Shown piece by piece: positions 1 through 6,334 of a stretch of DNA of 6,604 nt. The DNA comes from Chitinophagaceae bacterium (lineage in GTDB: Bacteria > Bacteroidota > Bacteroidia > Chitinophagales > Chitinophagaceae): the NCBI GenBank assembly GCA_013205585.1, contig JABMML010000130.1:1-6604 (forward strand), given 5' to 3'. The stretch's first letter is position 1. Each line of letters starts with the position of its first letter. Under the pieces are notes generated by a model. It had not been told where the DNA came from, searched no databases, and was given only the letters and a program-made list of their open reading frames with translations. A program made the position numbers and the translations under genes.

Positions 1-17
1 AGCCTAAGAAAACAAGA

Positions 18-94
18 GGTTCGGTAGATCAGCTGGATAGAGCGTCATCCTTCTAAGATGAGGGCCATTGGTTCGAATCCAATCCGAATCACCA
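18..94 (+). tRNA. tRNA-Arg (anticodon UCU)
   Basis: Folds by hand into a full cloverleaf. The acceptor stem is 18-24 with 84-90 (7 bp, including one G-U), the D arm is 27-43 with GG at 35-36, the anticodon stem is 45-49 with 57-61 (5 perfect bp) and the loop CTTCTAA is at 50-56. This places the anticodon TCT at 52-54, which reads AGA. The variable loop is 62-66, and the T arm is 67-71 with 79-83 around the loop TTCGAAT. The discriminator base is A91 and CCA is encoded at 92-94. The D stem contains an A-G mismatch (28 against 42), at the canonical 11-24 pair, which is normally a pyrimidine-purine pair. Its promoter lies outside the window; nothing recognisable is seen in bases 1-17. An intrinsic terminator follows directly. 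Confidence 0.97.
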
Positions 95-100
95 TAATTT

Positions 101-135
101 AATAACTCATTGCAATTCAATGAGTTATTTTTTTT
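101..135 (+). terminator. Intrinsic terminator of the tRNA-Arg unit
   Basis: A perfect 12-bp inverted repeat (101-112 with 118-129) closes a 5-base loop, CAATT, and runs straight into a tract of eight T at 128-135. It starts six bases after the tRNA CCA end, so it most likely ends the tRNA transcript and separates it from the protein genes downstream. The stem is AT-rich, but its length and the U-tract make it convincing. Confidence 0.88.
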
Positions 136-212
136 ATAAACACTCTTTAGAAACAGAAGATAGTATTGACTTTTCTATGTTCTATTTAATTTAATTTTAG
201 AAAAAATATCAA
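136..212 (+). promoter_or_regulatory. Leader region likely to hold the promoter of the three-gene unit
   Basis: This 77-base AT-rich stretch lies between the tRNA terminator and the first start codon of the 213-2414 gene run, so the promoter of that run is expected here. I find no clean match to the Bacteroidota -7 element (TAnnTTTG) with an upstream TTG at the proper distance. A TTGAC at 167-171 followed by AT-rich sequence is the nearest thing to a promoter but is weak. No Shine-Dalgarno-like purine run precedes the ATG at 213. The call rests on position, not on a motif. Confidence 0.35.
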
Positions 213-965
213 ATGAGAATAGGAATTTTATATTTATGCTTATTATTAGTAAGTGTAAATACAAAGGCACAAATTGGATCAGGTAGCAGCTCTAACCCAG
301 AGATATCGGTGTTTATGTCTACCGATATGCCTATTACAATGGATAGGAATAATGTGATAGACAAATTTGGTAATAGAAGCCCTTACAATAACAATATTAA
401 AGGAAGTCCATTTTTAAATGACGAATGGCTAAATGGTGCCATTTATGGATTAGACCTTAAAAAAATGGCGCAGGTAAAAATTAGGTTAAATACGAATGGC
501 AACGAAGTTCATTTTTTAGATATGAAAAATATTGAATTGGTTGTAGACAAGTCCAAGATTAAAAAAGTAGCTATATTTGATGAGTTAAGTTTAGACTCCA
601 TTTATTTTGAAAATGGATTTACAGATACCAAAGCGGAGCTTTCTAATTCCACTTTAGTGCAAGTGTTAAATAAGGGGGAAGTATTATTATTAAAAAAACA
701 TACAAATAATGTTGTAAAAAAAGATTCCTTATTTGGCGCTATCAATGTTTATTATTTTGCACCAATGTTTGATTACTATTTAAAAAATGAAAAGAACATT
801 ATTCAAAAACTAAAAAAAATTGATATAAATACATTGTCTGCTATACTTCCCAATAAGGAGATAATTACTAATTACCTGACGCAGAAAAACAAAATAAAAA
901 CAGAAAAAGAAATTATTGAATTCTTAAACTTTTACAATTTAAATAATATAAAAACAAGTAACTAA
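213..965 (+). CDS. Secreted protein of unknown function, GSPFLNDEW type
   Basis: 250 residues with a clear Sec signal peptide: a short positive N-terminus, a Leu-rich core at 4-15, and probable cleavage after Ala19 with mature Gln20, the common Bacteroidota pattern. There is no lipobox cysteine, so a soluble periplasmic or extracellular protein is expected. The motif GSPFLNDEW at 64-72 is followed by alternating polar/hydrophobic segments (about 75-185) that suggest beta-strands, and then a Lys-rich, probably helical tail (190-245). From memory, many Bacteroidota secrete proteins of about 200-250 residues with a similar 'SPYLNDEF/W' element and a helical tail; none that I know has an assigned function. 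It ends 15 bases before the DsrE-like gene and is probably co-transcribed with it. Its base composition is visibly more A-rich, with many Lys, Asn and Ile codons, than that of the two genes after it. The function is not recognised. Confidence 0.8.
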   Translation: MRIGILYLCLLLVSVNTKAQIGSGSSSNPEISVFMSTDMPITMDRNNVIDKFGNRSPYNNNIKGSPFLNDEWLNGAIYGLDLKKMAQVKIRLNTNGNEVHFLDMKNIELVVDKSKIKKVAIFDELSLDSIYFENGFTDTKAELSNSTLVQVLNKGEVLLLKKHTNNVVKKDSLFGAINVYYFAPMFDYYLKNEKNIIQKLKKIDINTLSAILPNKEIITNYLTQKNKIKTEKEIIEFLNFYNLNNIKTSN

Positions 966-980
966 ATTAAAAAATTAAGT

Positions 981-1412
981 ATGAAAAAAATTATATTCTT
1001 ATTAATATTAACTATTCTAGGAGCATCTTCGATTAAATTAAACGCACAAACCAACGAAGTTAAACATAAAGTAGTTGTTCAATTAAATACAGCCGATACG
1101 GCTGCCTGGTCTTCTACTATTGGTAATATTAAAAATTTACAAAAATTATGGCCAGGTAATTTAGTAGTAGAAGTAGTAATACATGGAAAAGCATTAGGTT
1201 TATTAGTAGCTGCTAAAACTCATTTAGCCAATGAAGTCATTGAGTTATCTAAAGCCAATGTGCAGTTTTTAGCCTGCGAGAATTCAATGCGTAAGTATCA
1301 TATAGATAAAAGTGAATTACTTACTATAGCAAATACTATTCCTTCGGGCGTTGCAGAACTGATATTAAAACAAGAAGCAGGCTGGTCTTATTTAAAAGCG
1401 GGTGTGAATTAA
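981..1412 (+). CDS. Exported DsrE/DsrF-like family protein (COG1416 type)
   Basis: 143 residues. A signal peptide at 1-22 (MKK, hydrophobic 4-15, cleavage after Asn-Ala22 before Gln23) exports the mature domain of about 120 residues. That domain has the DsrE/DsrF-like plan: a first strand KVVVQLN at 30-36, a second strand LVVEVVIHGKAL at 61-72, a helix, then VQFLACENSM at 94-103 and a C-terminal IPSGVAELILKQEAGWSYLKAG. Cys99, the only cysteine in the protein, sits where members of this family carry a conserved cysteine. Cytoplasmic DsrE proteins carry sulfur on a cysteine; whether this exported branch does so is not established. The gene begins 15 bases after the secreted protein gene and ends 21 bases before a TsdA-like cytochrome gene, a context that supports a role in periplasmic sulfur chemistry. 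The family call is strong; the exact substrate is unknown. Confidence 0.9.
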   Translation: MKKIIFLLILTILGASSIKLNAQTNEVKHKVVVQLNTADTAAWSSTIGNIKNLQKLWPGNLVVEVVIHGKALGLLVAAKTHLANEVIELSKANVQFLACENSMRKYHIDKSELLTIANTIPSGVAELILKQEAGWSYLKAGVN

Positions 1413-1433
1413 TATTGCTTTTAAAAATCTACT

Positions 1434-2414
1434 ATGCGTCGAAATATTTTTTATAGTTTATTCTTTATAGCTACATTGGTTTCTGCCTATTATAGTTTTC
1501 GTAGGAATGCCAAAGAACAAGAAGCGACTATGCTTGCTAGAATAGAAGGCGTGGATACCTCTGCCTGGGTGGGTTCCTCACTTTATCAAATTCCTGTTGA
1601 AACAGAAAGTGGAAATTTAATTCGTTATGGATATGAATTAATTGCACATACAGCAAAATACTTAGGCCCTAAAGGATCAGTGCAACAAACTACCAATGGA
1701 ATGAATTGTCAGAACTGCCATTTAGAAGCGGGTACTAAACCCTGGGGATTAAATTATGGTTCTGTGTATTCCACTTATCCAAAATTTAGAGAAAGATCGG
1801 GCAGTTTAGAAACAATTTACAAAAGAGTAAACGATTGTATGGAGCGAAGTTTAAATGGCAAAGCATTAGATACGAATTCAAAAGAAATGAAAGCTATTTA
1901 TGCCTATTTCAAATGGTTGGGTAATGACGTAGCTAAAGGTAAAAAAGTCAGAGGATCGGGTATTGAAATATTACCCTACTTAAAAACTGCAGCAAGTATT
2001 ACAGAAGGAAAAATTTCCTATGTACAAAATTGTCAAAGCTGTCATGGAGCCAATGGTGAAGGTGTAATGGATAGTACTGGTAATATGTATTTATACCCTC
2101 CTGTCTGGGGCAAGCATAGTTATAATGATGCAGCAGGTTTATTTCAATTATCTAAACTAGCAGGTTTTATTAAAAACAATATGCCCAATGGAATTAATTA
2201 TCATGCACCTAGTTTAAGTATTCAAGATGCTTGGAATGTAGCTGCTTATATTAATGCACAACCAAGACCTTCCATAGATAAATCCAAAGACTGGCCAATA
2301 CTTGCTACAAAACCAGTCGACTACCCTTTTGGCCCTTATGCAGACGCGTTTTCAGAACAGCAACATAAGTATGGCCCCTTTGAGCCTATTGTATTGGCTA
2401 AGAAAAATAAGTAA
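1434..2414 (+). CDS. Di-haem cytochrome c, TsdA-like (probable thiosulfate dehydrogenase)
   Basis: 326 residues. An N-terminal hydrophobic segment (about 5-21) acts as signal peptide or membrane anchor; no clear cleavage site or lipobox is visible, so the protein may stay anchored with its haem domains in the periplasm. There are two CxxCH haem-attachment motifs: CQNCH at 92-96 and CQSCH at 200-204. Between them RVNDCMERSLNGKAL (131-145) puts Cys135 where TsdA enzymes have the axial cysteine of the active-site haem. Met250 in KNNMPNG is the likely distal ligand of the second haem, giving His/Met. TsdA joins two thiosulfate molecules to tetrathionate and passes two electrons to a cytochrome partner. 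The pair of cytochrome domains, the length and the cysteine motif all fit TsdA (COG3258); related di-haem cytochromes with other donors cannot be excluded. It lies 21 bases after the DsrE-like gene. No TsdB partner is present in the window. Confidence 0.87.
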   Translation: MRRNIFYSLFFIATLVSAYYSFRRNAKEQEATMLARIEGVDTSAWVGSSLYQIPVETESGNLIRYGYELIAHTAKYLGPKGSVQQTTNGMNCQNCHLEAGTKPWGLNYGSVYSTYPKFRERSGSLETIYKRVNDCMERSLNGKALDTNSKEMKAIYAYFKWLGNDVAKGKKVRGSGIEILPYLKTAASITEGKISYVQNCQSCHGANGEGVMDSTGNMYLYPPVWGKHSYNDAAGLFQLSKLAGFIKNNMPNGINYHAPSLSIQDAWNVAAYINAQPRPSIDKSKDWPILATKPVDYPFGPYADAFSEQQHKYGPFEPIVLAKKNK

Positions 2415-2452
2415 TAAATTTAAAAGGAATAAATAGTATTTTAAAATAGAAA
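2415..2452. other. Short convergent intergenic gap
   Basis: Only 38 bases separate the stop codons of the cytochrome gene and the oppositely oriented glutaminase-like gene. The stretch contains a perfect 12-base palindrome, TATTTTAAAATA, at 2437-2448, but it has no loop and is purely A/T. I see no convincing bidirectional terminator, so how the two converging transcripts end is not evident from sequence. Confidence 0.5.
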
Positions 2453-4516
2453 TCAATGACGGGATACTTTCCACTTATCATGAAGTACTTTAATAAAATA
2501 GCCTCCTACCACACTTCTGGCCTGAAAACCTATTTGTTTACCATTCAAGGTTTCATGCCAATCACTTAAAGGCACTCTAGTGGGTGTATTAGTTGCAAAC
2601 TTATATACTGGGTTAATTAACTTATCAAAATCGCCTTGGGTACTTGCTAAAGTAGCTGTCCAAGTTATCCAGTCCGACTTGGTATAAGTTTTTCGACTAT
2701 CTAAAGGCAAGCCAAATTCATTTTGTTTGGTTAAATAATAAGCCACTTCTGCATCGTATACTTTTTGTGGAAATAAATTAAAGTCAAATAATTTATCCCA
2801 AACCATATTATACTTTTGACTCCAAGTATTTTTATCGTTATAAGTTAAAGCATAATGGTCGCCTGCATTGGCTAAATCTTGCCATTTAGCAGCCATTTCT
2901 ATGGCAAGTTGAGTATACTTAGTTGCAATCTCTTTCTTACCCAACATTTCTGCCATCATTGCATATGATCGAATGCCCACAATAGCTTTAATTGCAAGAT
3001 TAGCATTACGCGCTAAATGCCCCGCAAAATCATCGGTACATAATTGATTCACTGGATCTAACCCTTCTTTCTCTAAAAATTGCACCCACTGTGTTAATGT
3101 GGCCCAATGAGCAGCTGCATAATTGGCATTACCCTCCGATTTTACAATGGCTCCTGCTAGAATAATCATATTACCCGATTCTTCCACAGGCATTCCTTCA
3201 GGATAAGTTTGCCCATTCGCTAAAGGATAAGTTCCTAAATCATGAGCTGCATAAGGTTGTTTATATAAACCACTTTTTTCACTTAAATAAAATATACCGT
3301 TTAACATACCCTTCATTAAAGAAGGATTATAGTTTAAAAATAAAGGCGCACTTGGATAAGTCACATCAACTGTGTTGATACTTCCATTGCTAAAATTCTC
3401 TTTAGATAAAAAAAGTAGTTCGCCATTTTGCTTGCTCTTTACTAAATTATGTGCCGATACAGCTTGTCTATATGCCGTAACACATAGTTTAGCATAGTTA
3501 TCTCCCCCTGCGGCTATAGCATCGTTGTAAATTTGTTTATTAAATCGATCCGACTTAGCAATTACATTAGCATACTGCGTATTGGCTAATTGTAACATTT
3601 TGTCCATATTCATGGTAGGATCTAGTTTCCACCAAGGGTCTAATTTTTCTTTAAAATATTCAATTGCTTTAATTTCATCGTAGGCTACTAATAATACATG
3701 GTCAGTTTCAGTATCAAGAGCTGTATCTGTATTGAAAATAGTATTAATAGATAAATCGACACCTTCTGCTTTAGAGAAACTACTACTAATAATTTTAGTA
3801 GTATTTATTCCAGCTGTATTCATAAGAAAATCTTCACTAGCCTCTTTTAAAGAACTGATTGTTTGTTTGGAATGATATTTATTAGACGCCATATAAGCAT
3901 AGCCCCAATCAATTCTTAAATTATCCCCACTTTTTTTTAATATGGGCTGTTCTACTGTTCCAACTTTTAAAACATTTAAATTTGGTGTAGTATATCCATT
4001 AACCACCATCTGCTCTTTGCCTTTATCTGAAGCAATAGCAGAACTAGCGCCAACAAGTAATTGAACTAGATGTTTTTTGCCATCCTTCGACTTTGTTTTC
4101 ATGGAGATATAAGTAACGGGACGAGAAAGTATATTAATATCTGTAATAATTAATGGTGAAGTAAAGCATAGGTTTAGCGCAACACCACCACATTCAAATT
4201 GATAAGTAGTTTGTGTAGCCGACATATTAATCGCTAATTGATTGGCTAGTATAATTTTATCATTTTCATTTGAAGAAGCTTCTTTACCCATAAAACGATA
4301 CACTTGATTGTCTACTTTTATTAAACCTAGAATAGACTGATCTGCCCCTGTCCAATGCTTGGTAGTGGATTCATTAATCTTATCACTAAAAGACCAAATA
4401 CTAAAATAAGGATTATGGGTAATTAAAGGATAAGCAGGCGCTTTAGTCACTTGCGCATTAGCAGTATTCACTAACGCAGTTAGAATAATGATAAAAACAG
4501 CAGATAATCGTTTCAT
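2453..4516 (-). CDS. Exported glutaminase-like protein (DUF4964/DUF5127/DUF4965/DUF1793)
   Basis: 687 residues with a signal peptide (1-21, cleavage after Asn-Ala21 before Gln22), so periplasmic or secreted. Domain order by recognition: DUF4964 at about 25-80 (PLITHNPYFSIWSFSDKIN and a conserved WTG at 55-57), DUF5127 at about 85-325, then the helical glutaminase-like part, DUF4965 at about 330-505 and DUF1793 at about 510-680. Landmarks in the helical part are AYRQAVSAHNLVK at 348-360, APLFLNYNPSLMKG at 390-403, AHDLGTYP at 424-431, EGMPVEESGNM at 440-450 and SDWHETLNGKQIGFQARSVVGG at 651-672. This architecture is shared with Aspergillus GtaA-type glutaminases, which hydrolyse glutamine to glutamate and ammonia, and is common in Bacteroidota, where the true substrate is mostly untested. 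The final SDW...GFQARSVVGG block is intact, so the protein is complete at its C-terminus. It stands alone: no SusC/SusD pair or regulator is adjacent. The family is certain; the enzymatic activity is inferred. Confidence 0.9.
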   Translation of the reverse strand: MKRLSAVFIIILTALVNTANAQVTKAPAYPLITHNPYFSIWSFSDKINESTTKHWTGADQSILGLIKVDNQVYRFMGKEASSNENDKIILANQLAINMSATQTTYQFECGGVALNLCFTSPLIITDINILSRPVTYISMKTKSKDGKKHLVQLLVGASSAIASDKGKEQMVVNGYTTPNLNVLKVGTVEQPILKKSGDNLRIDWGYAYMASNKYHSKQTISSLKEASEDFLMNTAGINTTKIISSSFSKAEGVDLSINTIFNTDTALDTETDHVLLVAYDEIKAIEYFKEKLDPWWKLDPTMNMDKMLQLANTQYANVIAKSDRFNKQIYNDAIAAGGDNYAKLCVTAYRQAVSAHNLVKSKQNGELLFLSKENFSNGSINTVDVTYPSAPLFLNYNPSLMKGMLNGIFYLSEKSGLYKQPYAAHDLGTYPLANGQTYPEGMPVEESGNMIILAGAIVKSEGNANYAAAHWATLTQWVQFLEKEGLDPVNQLCTDDFAGHLARNANLAIKAIVGIRSYAMMAEMLGKKEIATKYTQLAIEMAAKWQDLANAGDHYALTYNDKNTWSQKYNMVWDKLFDFNLFPQKVYDAEVAYYLTKQNEFGLPLDSRKTYTKSDWITWTATLASTQGDFDKLINPVYKFATNTPTRVPLSDWHETLNGKQIGFQARSVVGGYFIKVLHDKWKVSRH

Positions 4517-4631
4517 AAATTGATATATAAATAGTAAATAAAAAGAGCCTAATAAATATACTAAAATAGAAGCATCTTAAGCCAATTATCGTATTTTTTT
4601 GTATAAACAATTTATTATAATTTTAGTAGAT
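4517..4631. promoter_or_regulatory. Divergent intergenic region between glutaminase-like and isoprenoid-synthase-like genes
   Basis: This 115-base, strongly AT-rich region separates two genes transcribed away from each other, so promoters for both should lie here. On the plus strand TATTTTTTTTG-like sequence at 4592-4601 resembles the Bacteroidota -7 box TAnnTTTG, but TA and TTTG are two bases too far apart. On the minus strand no TAnnTTTG match is seen. No operator-like inverted repeat or riboswitch-like structure was found. The assignment is by position only. Confidence 0.4.
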
Positions 4632-5618
4632 ATGTACTTAGTCTCTTTTATCAAATCTATTGGTATTTTAACGATTAAAACCTTTTCGGGTTTAAAGCAG
4701 TCCGAAAAATGGGCTACTGAATACCTACATATGGTAGAACTGAAATTCGATGGAAAGTTTGATCAAAAAACATTAGATAAAATTGTAAAAAGATATAGTA
4801 TTCAACAACATTTTATCAACGATAGTTTTAGTAGTTTATATGGTCGTAATAATAATGTAAATGAAAAGGAAAGAAATTTACTTTATTTTATAATGGTTTC
4901 AGTCTACGACGATTTTCTTGACGATAAAACATTAACCCTTGAACAGATAGATTCTATATTTTATCATCCCGAAGCATTCGCCCCTCAAACATTTTTTGAA
5001 AAGGTATTTATTTATACGCATACCCGTTTATTAAATGATGTAGCAGATAAAGCACAATACTTTAAGGACTTTGAAGGGCTTCATATTGCCCAAAAAGATT
5101 CCTTAGAACAATTCAATCCATTAGTAAGTGACGAGGCTCTTTTATCTATTACCACTAGAAAAGGCGGTTACTGTTTACTCATGTGCAGACATTATTTAGA
5201 TACCCCCTATCTTCCTGAAGCAGATACTACTTGGTATGCCTTAGGAGGTGTGATACAACTAACCAACGATTTGTATGATATATACAAAGACATGCAAGAA
5301 GGTATTATTACACTTGCTATAAAAGCCAAGCAGTATGAAGCTATTTTTGCACTATACCATAAGCATGCACAGGCCTTAAATGAAAGTATAAGACAATTAC
5401 CTGTAAAGAGTAAGCGTAAAAGCGATTTATCTATTATACTAAATGTAATTGCTGCTTTTGGTTATGTAGCTTTAGATAACCTAGCACGCTTACAAGGAAA
5501 TAATGCTAGTTTACCTGCATTTGAAACATTGGCTAGAAAAGAATTGATCATTGATATGGAAAAAAATACAAACCGATTCAAATTATTAAAGTTCACTTAC
5601 CAAAACGCTAGCTTGTAA
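4632..5618 (+). CDS. Class I isoprenoid-synthase-like protein (terpene synthase fold)
   Basis: 328 residues from the ATG at 4632; an in-frame TTG at 4599 would add 11 residues but is a less likely start. The protein is all-helical in character. VYDDFLDD at 91-98 matches the Asp-rich metal-binding motif DDxxD at the end of a hydrophobic helix (LLYFIMVS). About 115 residues later GGVIQLTNDLYDIYKD (205-220) matches the second metal motif: N212, D216 and D220 take the places of the N, S/T and E of the NSE triad. RKGGY at 176-180 could supply a diphosphate-sensing Arg. These features place it in the class I isoprenoid synthase superfamily, which ionises prenyl diphosphates with Mg2+. It is not a standard trans-prenyltransferase (no second DDxxD) and lacks obvious squalene/phytoene synthase signatures. 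I recall similar uncharacterised Bacteroidota proteins annotated only as class 1 isoprenoid biosynthesis enzymes. Substrate and product are unknown. ung follows after 36 bases. Confidence 0.75.
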   Translation: MYLVSFIKSIGILTIKTFSGLKQSEKWATEYLHMVELKFDGKFDQKTLDKIVKRYSIQQHFINDSFSSLYGRNNNVNEKERNLLYFIMVSVYDDFLDDKTLTLEQIDSIFYHPEAFAPQTFFEKVFIYTHTRLLNDVADKAQYFKDFEGLHIAQKDSLEQFNPLVSDEALLSITTRKGGYCLLMCRHYLDTPYLPEADTTWYALGGVIQLTNDLYDIYKDMQEGIITLAIKAKQYEAIFALYHKHAQALNESIRQLPVKSKRKSDLSIILNVIAAFGYVALDNLARLQGNNASLPAFETLARKELIIDMEKNTNRFKLLKFTYQNASL

Positions 5619-5654
5619 AAGTAATAATGGTGTTTTATTCAATGCTAATACGCT

Positions 5655-6326
5655 ATGGAAATTAAAATGGAAACAAGTTGGAAAAATGCACTGTCGGAAT
5701 TATTCAATAAGCCCTATTTTAGCCAAATTGCCGATCATATAAAAGCCGAAAAAGCATTAAAAACAACTATCTACCCAAGTGGTGGTCTTATTTTCAATGC
5801 ATTTAGCTTAACCCCCTATGATAAAGTAAAGGTGATTATTTTAGGTCAAGACCCTTATCATAATACAAACCAAGCCATGGGTTTAAGTTTTTCTGTACCC
5901 GATGGAATGAAACCACCGCCTTCTTTAATGAATATATTTAAAGAACTACATAAAGATATTGGTATGCCTATTCCAAGTTCAGGTAATTTAACGGCTTGGG
6001 CTAAACAAGGTGTATTATTATTAAATGCAGTACTTACAGTAAGGGCCAATGAACCTGCCAGTCATGCTAAAATTGGATGGACAAAGTTTACGGACGATGT
6101 AATTCTATCACTTTCATCCCAAAAAAAAGGCTTGGTTTTTATTTTATGGGGTAATTTCGCACAAGAAAAAATAAAACTCATAGACAGTTCAAAACATAAA
6201 ATTCTAAAAGCAGCACACCCTTCCCCCTTTAGTGCTTATAATGGTTTTTTTGGTTGTAAGCATTTTAGTGCTACTAATGAATACTTAGTAAAAAATAATA
6301 TAGACCCCATTGACTGGGCCATTTAA
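5655..6326 (+). CDS. ung: Uracil-DNA glycosylase, family 1
   Basis: 223 residues, the usual length for bacterial UNG. The enzyme removes uracil from DNA after cytosine deamination or dUTP misincorporation and starts base-excision repair in the cytoplasm. All family 1 signatures are present: the water-activating loop GQDPYH at 64-69 with catalytic Asp66, the Pro-rich loop PPPS at 87-90, LLLNAVLTV at 121-129 with uracil-recognising Asn124, and the DNA-intercalation loop HPSPFSA at 188-194 with His188. KPYF at 19-22 is the conserved N-terminal element. The start at 5655 is preferred over Met5 (5667) because relatives begin with a short acidic/basic lead before the SWK segment. It follows the isoprenoid-synthase-like gene by 36 bases and precedes plsC by 8, so read-through with plsC is likely. 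The minus-strand open frame inside it is only a shadow. Confidence 0.98.
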   Translation: MEIKMETSWKNALSELFNKPYFSQIADHIKAEKALKTTIYPSGGLIFNAFSLTPYDKVKVIILGQDPYHNTNQAMGLSFSVPDGMKPPPSLMNIFKELHKDIGMPIPSSGNLTAWAKQGVLLLNAVLTVRANEPASHAKIGWTKFTDDVILSLSSQKKGLVFILWGNFAQEKIKLIDSSKHKILKAAHPSPFSAYNGFFGCKHFSATNEYLVKNNIDPIDWAI

Positions 6327-6334
6327 ATAACGCT

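Noticed and set aside
18..135. tRNA-Arg as an integration (att) site for a genomic island.
   Set aside because: No integrase gene or direct repeat of the tRNA 3' end is seen downstream in the window, and the following genes look like ordinary chromosomal genes.
2437..2448. Palindrome TATTTTAAAATA as a bidirectional terminator.
   Set aside because: It has no loop, contains only A/T pairs and would not form a stable hairpin; such palindromes are expected by chance in DNA this AT-rich.
4592..4601. Bacteroidota -7 promoter box in the divergent region.
   Set aside because: TA and TTTG are separated by four bases and not two, no TTG at the -33 distance supports it, and the match rests on a homopolymeric T run.
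4599..4631. TTG start that would extend the isoprenoid-synthase-like protein by 11 residues.
   Set aside because: An ATG is available at 4632; the TTG follows a run of T with no ribosome-binding feature, and the extra residues add only more hydrophobic sequence of no known role.
5858..6049. A 63-codon minus-strand open frame.
   Set aside because: It lies wholly inside ung, opposite its best-conserved region, and the translation has no recognisable domain or plausible start context; it is a shadow of the real gene.
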